A stretch of DNA of 41,924 nucleotides from Phyllobacteriaceae bacterium (GTDB lineage: Bacteria > Pseudomonadota > Alphaproteobacteria > Rhizobiales > Rhizobiaceae). The translations under genes were made by a program, and so were the position numbers. The notes under the pieces are model-generated. The model worked only from the letters and a program-made list of their open reading frames with translations. It did not search any database and was not told where the DNA came from. Of this stretch, positions 22,974 through 31,319 are shown in pieces. Within the stretch, counting starts at the first letter, position 1, and every line of letters starts with the position of its first letter. The DNA lies in NCBI GenBank assembly GCA_029279965.1, contig JAJUHJ010000015.1, positions 1-41,924 on the forward strand, in the 5' to 3' direction.

Positions 22974-24158
22974 ATGCCCGCTTCTCAGTTGCCCTTCAGC
23001 ATGCAGGAATACGCTGCCCGTCTCGACAAAACGCGTCAGGCGATGGAAGCGCAAGGAATAGACATCCTCTTTGTCGAGGACCCGTCAAATATGGCGTGGC
23101 TTACCGGCTACGACGGCTGGTCCTTCTATGTCCATCAGGGTGTTCTCGTCTTCAAGGACGCGGACCCGATCTGGTGGGGACGCTCCATGGACGGCAACGG
23201 CGCCGTGCGCACCTGTTACATGGATGACGAACGTGTCCTGCGTTATCCCGATCACTATGTGCAGGCCAATTCGCTGCATCCCATGCAGCATCTGGCGGAG
23301 ATCATCCGCGCCCATGGCTTCGGCAATCAGCGTATCGGTGTCGAACTGGAGAACTACTACTTTTCGGCAAAAGCCTATCTGGTGCTCAAGGAAGAGCTTC
23401 CCAACGCCACGTTCGTGGATGCAACGGGGCTGGTGAACTGGCAGCGTGCCGTCAAATCGGACGAGGAGCTGGTCTTCATGCGCCGTGCGGCGCGCATTTC
23501 CGAGAAGATGATCGACGGTATTGTCGAGCGCATCGAACCGGGAATGAAAAAGAACGAGCTCGTGGCAGAGATCTACGGGGACGCCATTCGCGGCGTCGAC
23601 GATGATTGGGGCGAGTATCCGGCGATCGTGCCGCTGCTTCCCACCGGATCGGATGCAGCCGCTCCACACCTGACGTGGGACGGGCGGCGGTTCGAGCAGG
23701 GCCATGCAACGTTTTTCGAGATCGCGGGCTGCTATCGCCGTTACCACACACCCTTTTGCCGGACAGTTTTTCTCGGCACGCCGCCGCAATATATGCTGGA
23801 CGCGGAGAAAGCCCTCGTCGAGGGCATCGAGGCAGGGCTTGATATTGCGCGTCCGGGAAACAGGGCAGGGCAGGTGGCCGATGCGCTTTACGGCGCTCTC
23901 GAAAAGGCAGGCATCAAGCGCGACGGGCGCTGTGGATATTCCATCGGCGTTTCGTATCCGCCGGACTGGGGCGAGCGCACCATTTCCTTCCGCCGTGAGG
24001 ATGAGACGATCCTGCAGCCCGGTATGACGTTCCATTTCATGCCGGGATTGTGGATGGCCGATTGGGGCTTGGAGATTACCGAAAGCATACTCATCAAGGA
24101 GGACGGTCCGGCAGAAGCGCTGTGCAAGCGCCCGCGAGAGCTTATTGTGAAGGACTGA
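22974..24158 (+). CDS. doeA: Ectoine hydrolase DoeA/EutD (M24 peptidase-like fold)
   Basis: A 394-aa creatinase/prolidase-fold enzyme that opens the ectoine (and hydroxyectoine) ring to N-acetyl-diaminobutyrate. The N-terminal domain holds WLTGYDGWSFYVHQGVLVF. The C-terminal pita-bread domain has HATFFEIAGCYRRYHTPFCRTVFLG, where metal ligands of true M24 peptidases are replaced; Glu249 is in the position expected for the covalent glutamate described in EutD. FMPGLWMADWGLEITESILI closes the site. The ATG at 22974 has GGAGGTGAC just upstream. Only 3 bp separate it from the M20 deacylase gene, so the two are one operon. Strong family match; activity not tested here. Confidence 0.92.
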   Translation: MPASQLPFSMQEYAARLDKTRQAMEAQGIDILFVEDPSNMAWLTGYDGWSFYVHQGVLVFKDADPIWWGRSMDGNGAVRTCYMDDERVLRYPDHYVQANSLHPMQHLAEIIRAHGFGNQRIGVELENYYFSAKAYLVLKEELPNATFVDATGLVNWQRAVKSDEELVFMRRAARISEKMIDGIVERIEPGMKKNELVAEIYGDAIRGVDDDWGEYPAIVPLLPTGSDAAAPHLTWDGRRFEQGHATFFEIAGCYRRYHTPFCRTVFLGTPPQYMLDAEKALVEGIEAGLDIARPGNRAGQVADALYGALEKAGIKRDGRCGYSIGVSYPPDWGERTISFRREDETILQPGMTFHFMPGLWMADWGLEITESILIKEDGPAEALCKRPRELIVKD

Positions 24159-24161
24159 GCG

Positions 24162-25319
24162 ATGACCGACATCGCACGAGTCCGGGAAGTTCTCGCCGAT
24201 CTGATTGCGTTTCCCACTGTGTCGGCGGACAGCAATCTTGCATTGATCACCTATGCAGCCGGGATCTTGAGCGATGTCGGCGCGAGGCTCTCGATCCACC
24301 ACGATGAAACGGGTGCGAAGGCCAATCTCTTTGCCACGCTGGGGCCGGAAGGAGATGGTGGTATCGTTCTTTCCGGTCACACGGACGTTGTGCCAGTGGA
24401 CGGACAGGATTGGACCGGCGATCCGTTCGCCCTGCGCGAGGACGATGATCGTCTCTATGGGCGCGGCGCCTGCGACATGAAGGGCTTCATTGCCTGTTGT
24501 CTGGCAATGGCGCCCGCCTTCGCGGAAAAGCCGCTAAGGCGGCCGCTGCACTTCGCCTTTACCTATGACGAGGAGGTGGGCTGCTTCGGTGCCCGGGCCC
24601 TGATGAGCGAACTGGAGACGGCGGGGATTCGCCCCGCCGCCGCCATTATCGGGGAGCCGACGATGATGCGCATCATCGAGGGGCACAAGGGGTGTTACGA
24701 GTATACGACCACGTTTCGCGGGCTCGAAGGGCACGGCTCTGAGCCCGAGCGGGGCGTGAACGCGATCGAATATGCCGTCCGCTACATTGCGCGGCTCTTG
24801 GCGCTGGCCGAGGACCTGAAGGAGCGCGCACCGGCTGAAAGCCGCTTCCGCCCGCCCTGGACGACCCTCCAGATCGGACGTATCGAGGGCGGTTCGGCGC
24901 GCAACGTGATTGCTGGCCATTGTGCCGTCGAGTGGGAAATGCGCCCCGTGCAGACCAGTGACGCCACGATGATAAAGGAGAACATCCGGGCTTACGTGGA
25001 CGATGTCCTGAAGCCGGCGATGCAAGCCGTCTGCGAAGACGCGGACATCGTCACGGAAGTTGTCGGCGAGGTTGAAGGGCTCGAACCTGTTGCCGAATCG
25101 GAGGCGCGCCGCATTGTCAGTGCCCTGACGGGCCTTTCGGAGGCGGAAGTGGTGGCGTTCGGCACGGAGGCGGGGCTCTTCCAGAATGCCGGTATCTCCG
25201 CCGTCATTTGCGGACCAGGATCCATCGAACAGGCTCACAAGGCAGACGAGTTCGTCTCGCTCCAGCAACTTTCCGCTTGCTTGCAAATGCTGGAGCGATT
25301 GTCGGCGAAGCTGGCGTGA
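24162..25319 (+). CDS. M20 family deacylase (acetylornithine deacetylase/ArgE-like), candidate N-acetyl-diaminobutyrate deacetylase
   Basis: A 385-aa zinc amidohydrolase. SGHTDVVPVDGQDW provides the first metal His-x-Asp, RGACDMKG the bridging Asp, TYDEEVGCFGA the catalytic Glu pair, IGEPT a further ligand, and GPGSIEQAHKADEFV the last His. Between them lies the M20 dimerisation domain (EGHKGCYEYTTTFRGLEGHGSEPERGVNAIEYA). It removes acyl groups from N-acyl amino acids; ArgE acts on N2-acetylornithine. The gene starts 3 bp after doeA, where the M14-type DoeB/EutE usually sits. Acetylornithine and N-acetyl-diaminobutyrate differ by one methylene, so replacement of DoeB is a reasonable inference. 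It may instead be a plain ArgE. Confidence 0.85.
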   Translation: MTDIARVREVLADLIAFPTVSADSNLALITYAAGILSDVGARLSIHHDETGAKANLFATLGPEGDGGIVLSGHTDVVPVDGQDWTGDPFALREDDDRLYGRGACDMKGFIACCLAMAPAFAEKPLRRPLHFAFTYDEEVGCFGARALMSELETAGIRPAAAIIGEPTMMRIIEGHKGCYEYTTTFRGLEGHGSEPERGVNAIEYAVRYIARLLALAEDLKERAPAESRFRPPWTTLQIGRIEGGSARNVIAGHCAVEWEMRPVQTSDATMIKENIRAYVDDVLKPAMQAVCEDADIVTEVVGEVEGLEPVAESEARRIVSALTGLSEAEVVAFGTEAGLFQNAGISAVICGPGSIEQAHKADEFVSLQQLSACLQMLERLSAKLA

Positions 25320-25337
25320 AGTTGAAGCTGATTTCCC

Positions 25338-27704
25338 TCAATCGCCGTAGGGCACCCACACGTTCTTGATCTCTACCGCGCGGCGGAAGAGATCGTCTGG
25401 CAGCGCGTCATCGCCGGTCCAATCGATGGCGCGGCCCGAATTCGTCCAGACCCGTTTCAGATTGCCCGCCGACTCTTGCTCGACCATCGCGCAGAGTTCC
25501 ATTTCACCTAAGCACCAGAGCCCGTCCACATCGTCGTGTTTGGCGAGCACAGCCGCAAGCTCCGCGCTCTCGCCGGTGACGATATTGACGCTGCCGGGCG
25601 GCAGATCGGACGTTTCGATTACCTGATAAAGATCCGTGGCGATGAGGGGATAGCGTGCCGAGGGTACGGCAACCACAGCATTTCCCATGGCAAGTGCGCA
25701 GCCCAGCATCGTAACGAGTGCAAGAAGCGGCGCCTCGTCGGGGGCGACGATGCCCATCACCCCAACCGGCTCGTTGAGAGCCAGCGTTACGACGCGCATG
25801 GGCGGCTGGTGCACACGGCCTTCATACTTGTCGGCGAGACCAGCGGCCACGAATAGCCTCTCGATGGAAAGGTTCACCTCGGCCTCGGCATCCTTCCGTT
25901 TGACGCCGGTGAGATTGCCAAGCCGCGTTGCGAACTCGTCCGCGCGCACGGCAAGGTTCTCAGCGAGGAAATAAAGCACTTGTGCGCGGTTATATGCCGT
26001 CGCACCAGCCCATTTGCTGGCGCGCGCGGCACTTACCGCATTCCGGATATCCTTGCGATTGCCAGCGCCCACTTCGCCAGGAATCCTTCCTTTTGCATCG
26101 GTAACAGGCAGTGCATATGTGGCGTCGGGCCGGGTCTGCTTTCCTCCGATGAAGAGCTTCGGCGTCCGGTCGATAAAGGCGGTGCTGCCGGGGTCGAATT
26201 TCGCCTTTGGTGCCGCGATCGGCTTGTAGGGGGTCTTTCCGGATGGGCGCTTCAGATATTCATACAGCCCTTCATGTCCGCCTTCGCGGCCGAAGCCGCT
26301 TTCGCGATACCCGCCGAACCCTGTGGATGCATCGAACATGTTGGTGCCATTGATCCACACGACACCTGCTTTGAGTTGCGGAGCGACATCGAGGGCGCGG
26401 TTGATATTCTCGCTCCAGACGGAGCCAGCAAGTCCGTAGCGGGTGTTGTTGGCAAGCACCACGCCTTCTTCCTGCGTGCGGAAGGTCATGGCGGCGAGAA
26501 CCGGCCCGAACACCTCCTCGCGGACAAGGATATTTGCCGGCGCAACGGACGTCGCCAACGTCGGTAGATGATAATACCCTGCCGAGGGCAGGTCGCAGGC
26601 AGGTTGCCAGCACTCCGCGCCCTGCCGGGTGCCTTCTGCCACCATCTCCTGTACGCGTTTAAGCTGAACTGGAGCGATCAACGGGCCGATATCCGTGTTC
26701 TTATCGAGAGGATCTCCCAGCCGCAGATGACTCATGCGCGCCTTTACCTTGGCGATAAAAGCATCGGCCACGCTTTCCTGCACGAGGAGGCGCGAGCCAG
26801 CGCAGCAGACCTGGCCCTGGTTGAACCAGATGCCGTCCACCAGTCCCTCGACCGCGCTGTCGAGGTCGGCGTCCGCGAATACCATGAAAGCGGACTTGCC
26901 GCCGAGTTCCAGCGACAACTTCTTTCCTGTTCCGGCGGTTGCGCGCCGGATGATCTTTCCCACCTCAGAGGAGCCAGTGAAAGCGATCTTGTCGATCTGG
27001 GGGTGCTTTACGACGGCGGCACCTGTGTCGCCGTTTCCCTGGATGATGTTAACCACCCCTGCGGGAACGCCCGCGCGTTCGCAAATCTCCGCGAAAAGGA
27101 TTGCGGTGAGCGGCGTGAGTTCCGCCGGTTTCAATACCAGAGTGCAGCCGGCCGCAAGCGCGGGCGCGACCTTCCAGGCAAGCATCAGGAGCGGGAAGTT
27201 CCAGGGGATGATCTGCCCCGCCACACCGACCGGCTCGTATCCGGGAAAGCTTTTCTCCAGGTTCTGTGCCCAGCCGGCATGGTGAATGAAGTGGCGCACT
27301 GCAAGCGGCACGTCGATGTCGCGGCTCTCGCGGATAGGTTTGCCATTGTCGATCGACTCCAGCACCGCGAACAGGCGCGCATGGCGTTGTATCGAGCGAC
27401 CGATAGCGTAGAGGATGCGCGCGCGCTCGAAGCCTGACGCTTTCCGCCAGCCGGGCAGGGCCTTCCGCGCCGCCTTCACCGCTGCATCCACGTCCTGCGG
27501 CCCGGCATGCGAGATTTCCGCCAGTGCCTTGCCCGTCGCAGGCTCAAATACGGAGAATGTCGCACCGCTGACGGCTGCCTGCCACTTACCCGCAATGAAA
27601 AGGGCTTTGGAAAAATCGCGTCCGTGCAGCCAAGCGTCGGCATCGCTGCGCGATTCGGGCGCCGGGCCGTAGTCCATGGCCTGGTATCGTTCGAGAATGT
27701 TCAC
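25338..27704 (-). CDS. Two-domain aldehyde dehydrogenase of the ALDH16 type
   Basis: A 788-aa protein with two ALDH units. Domain 1 (about 1-480) is intact: GQIIPWNFPLLMLAWKVAPALAAGCTLVLKPAELTP, FTGSSEVGK, general base E266 in LELGGK and nucleophile C300 in GQVCCAGS. Domain 2 (about 500-788) keeps the fold (LFIGGKQTRPDA, NEPVGVMGIVAPDEAPLLAL, LPPGSVNIVTGE) but lacks the catalytic Glu and Cys motifs and is shortened. This arrangement is that of ALDH16, in which the second domain is structural. It lies 18 bp downstream of deoC on the same strand, so acetaldehyde or a sugar aldehyde from deoxyribose breakdown is a likely substrate. Confidence 0.88.
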   Translation of the reverse strand: MNILERYQAMDYGPAPESRSDADAWLHGRDFSKALFIAGKWQAAVSGATFSVFEPATGKALAEISHAGPQDVDAAVKAARKALPGWRKASGFERARILYAIGRSIQRHARLFAVLESIDNGKPIRESRDIDVPLAVRHFIHHAGWAQNLEKSFPGYEPVGVAGQIIPWNFPLLMLAWKVAPALAAGCTLVLKPAELTPLTAILFAEICERAGVPAGVVNIIQGNGDTGAAVVKHPQIDKIAFTGSSEVGKIIRRATAGTGKKLSLELGGKSAFMVFADADLDSAVEGLVDGIWFNQGQVCCAGSRLLVQESVADAFIAKVKARMSHLRLGDPLDKNTDIGPLIAPVQLKRVQEMVAEGTRQGAECWQPACDLPSAGYYHLPTLATSVAPANILVREEVFGPVLAAMTFRTQEEGVVLANNTRYGLAGSVWSENINRALDVAPQLKAGVVWINGTNMFDASTGFGGYRESGFGREGGHEGLYEYLKRPSGKTPYKPIAAPKAKFDPGSTAFIDRTPKLFIGGKQTRPDATYALPVTDAKGRIPGEVGAGNRKDIRNAVSAARASKWAGATAYNRAQVLYFLAENLAVRADEFATRLGNLTGVKRKDAEAEVNLSIERLFVAAGLADKYEGRVHQPPMRVVTLALNEPVGVMGIVAPDEAPLLALVTMLGCALAMGNAVVAVPSARYPLIATDLYQVIETSDLPPGSVNIVTGESAELAAVLAKHDDVDGLWCLGEMELCAMVEQESAGNLKRVWTNSGRAIDWTGDDALPDDLFRRAVEIKNVWVPYGD

Positions 27705-27722
27705 GAGTGCTTCTCCGGATGG

Positions 27723-28778
27723 TCAGGCCGTGGCGTGCCGGTGAGCGGCGGAATAACGCCCGGTTACATGGTGTTCGAGCTGACGTTCGATATCGGTCAG
27801 CAGGCTGGAAGCGCCGAAGCGGAAAAGGTCCGGTTCCAGCCAGCGGCGGCCCAGTTCCTCACGTATGAGGATCAGCCATTCAAGTGCGGTCTTGGCCGTC
27901 GAGATCCCGCCGGCCGGTTTGAACCCGACACGGATACCCGTGCGTTCGTGGTAGGCGCGTATGGCGCGCACCATCGCCAATCCGACAGGAAGTGTGGCAT
28001 TGACGCTCTCCTTGCCCGTGGATGTCTTGACGAAGTCCGCCCCTGCCATCATGGCCACCAGCGCGGCGAGCGTGACGTTGCGGAGTGTGGAAAGATCCCC
28101 GGTGCCGAGGATCACCTTCAGATGCGCATCACCGCATGCTTCACGGAATCTGGCGATCTCGTCATAAAGTTCGTTCCAGTGAGCGCCGAGAACCAGGCCG
28201 CGTGGGATGACGACATCGATCTCGTCAGCGCCATCGGCCACCGAAGCGCGGATTTCCTCAATGCGTGTCTCGAGTGGCGAAAGCCCATGCGGAAACGCGG
28301 TGGAAACGGCGGCCACATGGATATTTGAACCGTCGAGGGCGGCTGCCGCCGTTGCCACGAACGGGTGATAAACGCAAACGGCGGCTGGTCGGATGTCCGC
28401 CTCTTCGATGCCAAGTCCTTCCACGAGGTTTGGTGACAGCGGATTGCGTGCCTTGGCGCAAAGCCGACGCACACGTTCACGCGTATCGTCGCTCGAAAGG
28501 GTGGTCAGGTCCATCACAGAGATGGCGCGCAGAAGCCAGGCCGCTTGATCTTCCTTCTTGACCGAACGGCGCTTTGTCAGCGTTTCTGCCCGGCGTTCCA
28601 CCGCGCTGCGGTTGACATGGCGTAATGCCTCCAGCCAGGCGCTGTCCAGCGGCATGCCGGGGTTGCGCATCTTCGCTGCCGTCTCTCCTCCAGCTGCCCG
28701 CTGCGGACGGGAGACGGCGGGCAGGGGATGCACGCTGGCGCCAACACGGGAAAAGGTCTCTGTGGATTTGCCGGTCAT
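27723..28778 (-). CDS. deoC: Deoxyribose-phosphate aldolase DeoC with N-terminal extension
   Basis: A class I aldolase that splits 2-deoxyribose 5-phosphate to acetaldehyde and glyceraldehyde 3-phosphate. The Schiff-base Lys251 is in DFVKTSTGKES, the activating Lys287 in GFKPAGGIST, and the catalytic Asp188 in DEIDVVIPRG. The barrel begins near residue 85 (MDLTTLSSDDT). At 351 aa it is about 90 residues longer than the E. coli enzyme, all of it N-terminal and not domain-like; part could be a mis-set start, with Met37 or Met42 as alternatives. It is first in an operon with the ALDH16 gene 18 bp downstream. Confidence 0.93.
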   Translation of the reverse strand: MTGKSTETFSRVGASVHPLPAVSRPQRAAGGETAAKMRNPGMPLDSAWLEALRHVNRSAVERRAETLTKRRSVKKEDQAAWLLRAISVMDLTTLSSDDTRERVRRLCAKARNPLSPNLVEGLGIEEADIRPAAVCVYHPFVATAAAALDGSNIHVAAVSTAFPHGLSPLETRIEEIRASVADGADEIDVVIPRGLVLGAHWNELYDEIARFREACGDAHLKVILGTGDLSTLRNVTLAALVAMMAGADFVKTSTGKESVNATLPVGLAMVRAIRAYHERTGIRVGFKPAGGISTAKTALEWLILIREELGRRWLEPDLFRFGASSLLTDIERQLEHHVTGRYSAAHRHATA

Positions 28779-29070
28779 GGGCGTCGCTCAAACGAAAAGG
28801 GGCCGCAATAGGTCTGGCCGCGCGTACTCTTTGCTGCCGCGACATCTCGATACAGGAAGTTGCCGATTGTCCCGGTATCACTCCCATAATTCAACAGATG
28901 GAAGGGTATGACAAGCGGAGCTTATAGGGGCGCCATGTTGGCCGGCTGGGGGCCGCCTACCATTGTTACGGCCTTTCCGCCTCCGAGCTTTCGCTGGGAA
29001 CTCCGAAGGCAATCGCGCATTAACCCCGCGAACAGCCAGAAGCTTGTTACGGCATAGAAGGGACCTCGGA
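28779..29070. other. 292-bp region between deoC and the sigma-factor gene
   Basis: No convincing gene is present in either strand. The deoC promoter should lie in the left part on the minus strand. On the plus strand GGAAC at 28997-29001, a 16-base gap and CATT at 29018-29021 resemble an EcfG-type promoter (GGAAC-N16/17-CGTT) with one mismatch, about 50 bp before the sigma-factor start, suggesting autoregulation. I saw no strong hairpin. Confidence 0.4.
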
Positions 29071-29649
29071 ATGGCATCTTCCGCCCGCGCGAAAGGCAGC
29101 GCCTCAAGGACTCCCGCTTCCGAAATCGTCGACCTCATTCCCGCGTTGCGGGCCTTTGCGAGGACCTTTTACCGGGATGTCAACGATGCCGACGACCTTG
29201 TCCAGGAGACACTCACGAAAGGTCTTGCTCATCTGCACCAGTTCGAAGCCGGGACCAGCATGAAATCCTGGCTTTTCACGATTATGCGCAACACATTCTA
29301 CACGCGGATCAAGGTTTCCAAGCGCGAGGCGCCAGGCTCGGCCGACTGCGTCTCAGCCCGCCCCGTCGTGGGAGCCACTCAGGAGTGGTCGGCACGCGGG
29401 CTCGAAATCCACAATGCCATCCAGCGCCTTCCCGAACAGCAAAGGGAGGTCATGATGCTGATCGGCGTGCTCGGCATGAGCTATGAGGAAGCCGCCTCCA
29501 TCTGCCACTGTGCCATAGGGACCATCAAGAGCCGTCTCAATCGTGCGCGTCTGCGGCTCTTGGCTGAATTGGGCGAGCAGTCCAGCCTGTCTGCGGTGGA
29601 ACGTGCCGAGGCCAGTCCCGGCAAAGACAGCGGAATTTTCTACGCCTGA
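29071..29649 (+). CDS. ECF sigma factor, EcfG-like (general stress response type)
   Basis: A 192-aa extracytoplasmic-function sigma factor. Region 2 (PALRAFARTFYRDVNDADDLVQETLTKGLAHLHQFEAGTSMKSWLFTIMRNTFY) and region 4 (IQRLPEQQREVMMLIGVLGMSYEEAASICHCAIGTIKSRLNRARLRL) closely resemble alphaproteobacterial EcfG/RpoE2. EcfG is normally held by NepR and released by phosphorylated PhyR; neither gene is within the window, so this could be a secondary EcfG copy. The ATG at 29071 is chosen because region 2 begins soon after it; the open frame reaches 28963. A GGAAC element upstream fits self-activation. Confidence 0.88.
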   Translation: MASSARAKGSASRTPASEIVDLIPALRAFARTFYRDVNDADDLVQETLTKGLAHLHQFEAGTSMKSWLFTIMRNTFYTRIKVSKREAPGSADCVSARPVVGATQEWSARGLEIHNAIQRLPEQQREVMMLIGVLGMSYEEAASICHCAIGTIKSRLNRARLRLLAELGEQSSLSAVERAEASPGKDSGIFYA

Positions 29650-29696
29650 ATAAATTCTCCGGGGAGGCCGCTGCGCTATAAAGCGGAACCGCAACT

Positions 29697-30452
29697 TCAG
29701 ATAAGCTGCATGCCCTTCATGCTGATGTGGCCGTTTTTACCGATGATGATATGGTCATGAATGGTGATCCCCAGTGGCTCCGCCGTGGCGATGATCGTTT
29801 TGGTCATCTCGATATCGGCTCGCGAAGGCGTCGGATCGCCCGACGGGTGATTGTGGACCAGAATGACGGCACTGGCTGACAGCTCCAGCGCCCGGCGAAT
29901 GATCTCGCGCGGATAAACCGGCGTGTGGTCGACCGTGCCCGTCTGCTGACATTCATCATCGATGAGCGCGTTCTTCTTGTCGAGAAAAAGGATGCGGAAC
30001 TGCTCGCGATCCTCGAAAGCCATCGCGGCACGGCAGTAGTCGAGGACACTGGACCAGGAGGAAAGCACCGGGCGGCCGCGCACCTCTGCCTTGAGCATGC
30101 GTTGAGTAAGGGCGGCGACGAGTTTCAGGTCGCGCACTGCTGCCTCGCCGATGCCGGGAACCTCCCGCAGGCGTTTGTCCGGCGCGCCCAGAACTTCCGC
30201 AATCGAACCGAAGCGCTTCAGCAGTTCCTTGGCAGAGCCTTTGGTGTCGGCGCGCGGCACGGAACGGAAGAGCAGCATCTCCAGAAGCTCGTAATCGGCA
30301 AGTGCCTCGCTCCCTGCTTCATCAAAACGCTGGCGCAGACGCTCGCGATGGCCCTCATAATGCTTTTTCGTGCCAGCAGGCCTTTCGTTTTTTTCTCGCA
30401 CAGGCTCAAACGCTTGTTCCTTGAACAAGCCACGCTCTTCGCTGTCCGTCAT
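29697..30452 (-). CDS. radC: RadC family JAB/MPN-domain protein
   Basis: A 251-aa protein. An N-terminal helix-hairpin-helix-like region ([17 protein letters not shown], then [13 protein letters not shown]) leads into the JAB domain with the JAMM zinc motif [14 protein letters not shown], ligands H200, H202 and D213. RadC proteins were first tied to DNA repair, but that role is disputed and the biochemical function remains unknown. It is chromosomal-type and full length, not the short anti-restriction phage form. It follows map by 29 bp on the minus strand and converges with the sigma-factor gene. Confidence 0.94.
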   Translation of the reverse strand: MTDSEERGLFKEQAFEPVREKNERPAGTKKHYEGHRERLRQRFDEAGSEALADYELLEMLLFRSVPRADTKGSAKELLKRFGSIAEVLGAPDKRLREVPGIGEAAVRDLKLVAALTQRMLKAEVRGRPVLSSWSSVLDYCRAAMAFEDREQFRILFLDKKNALIDDECQQTGTVDHTPVYPREIIRRALELSASAVILVHNHPSGDPTPSRADIEMTKTIIATAEPLGITIHDHIIIGKNGHISMKGMQLI

Positions 30453-30481
30453 GGCCCCCCAGCCGCGTTAATGGATTTGAT

Positions 30482-31309
30482 CTAGGATGAAAGGCCGGGT
30501 CGGTCGAGCCCACCAGGCGAGCCGGTGAAGACTTCGCAGCCGGTCTCTGTCACGCCGACGGTGTGCTCATACTGCGCCGACAGCGATCGGTCGCGCGTGA
30601 CCGCGGTCCAGCCGTCCGAAAGCACTTTTACGTGTGGCCGCCCGAGATTGATCATCGGCTCGATGGTGAAAATCATGCCGGGGCGCATCTCCACCCCCTC
30701 CTTGGGGCTGCCGTAGTGTAGAATATTCGGCGCGTCATGGAACAGGCGGCCGACGCCATGGCCGCAGAAATCTCGCACGACGGAGCATCGCTGGCCTTCC
30801 GCATAGGTTTGGATTGCAGCCCCGATCGCTCCGGTGCGTGCGCCGGGCTTGACTGCTGCCACACCGCGCATCAGGCATTCATGCGTGACCTCCAGAAGGC
30901 GTTCGGCCGCGCGCTTGATCTGGCCCACGGGGTACATGCGGCTTGAATCGCCGTGCCAGCCATCCAACAGATAGGTCACGTCTATGTTGACGATGTCGCC
31001 GTTTCTAAGCGGTTTCTCGTCTGGAATGCCGTGGCAGACCACGTGATTGATGGACGTGCAGGTGGACTTGGTATAGCCGCGATAATTGAGCGTAGCGGGA
31101 ATGGCGCCATGATCCATGCCATACTCGAACACGAAACGATCGATGGCCGCCGTGGTGATACCCGGTTCAACCATCGAGGCGAGTTCGTCAAGGCATTGGG
31201 CGGTCAGCCTGCACGCTTTGCGCATGCCTTCAAAAGCTGCCTCATCGTACAGGCGGATTTGGCCTGTATTGCGCATGGGTGCCGCTTCGGCGTCGAGATA
31301 GGTGACCAT
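30482..31309 (-). CDS. map: Methionine aminopeptidase type I
   Basis: A 275-aa cytosolic enzyme that removes the initiator Met. All five metal ligands are visible: D110, D121, H184, E217 and E248, with the substrate His93 in NHVVCHGIPDEKPL and the signature YxGHGVGxxFHxxPxI as FCGHGVGRLFHDAPNIL. The C-terminal AQYEHTVGVTETGCEVFT is typical. I chose the ATG at 31309; the open frame extends to 31372 into the end of sfsA. It is 10 bp downstream of sfsA and 29 bp upstream of radC, a conserved sfsA-map-radC order in rhizobia-like genomes. Confidence 0.96.
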   Translation of the reverse strand: MVTYLDAEAAPMRNTGQIRLYDEAAFEGMRKACRLTAQCLDELASMVEPGITTAAIDRFVFEYGMDHGAIPATLNYRGYTKSTCTSINHVVCHGIPDEKPLRNGDIVNIDVTYLLDGWHGDSSRMYPVGQIKRAAERLLEVTHECLMRGVAAVKPGARTGAIGAAIQTYAEGQRCSVVRDFCGHGVGRLFHDAPNILHYGSPKEGVEMRPGMIFTIEPMINLGRPHVKVLSDGWTAVTRDRSLSAQYEHTVGVTETGCEVFTGSPGGLDRPGLSS

Positions 31310-31319
31310 CGGCCGTAAC

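Noticed and set aside
23085-24380. 431-codon open frame antisense to doeA and the M20 gene.
   Set aside because: Long antisense frames are common in GC-rich DNA. It has no recognisable domain, and the plus-strand genes have full motif support.
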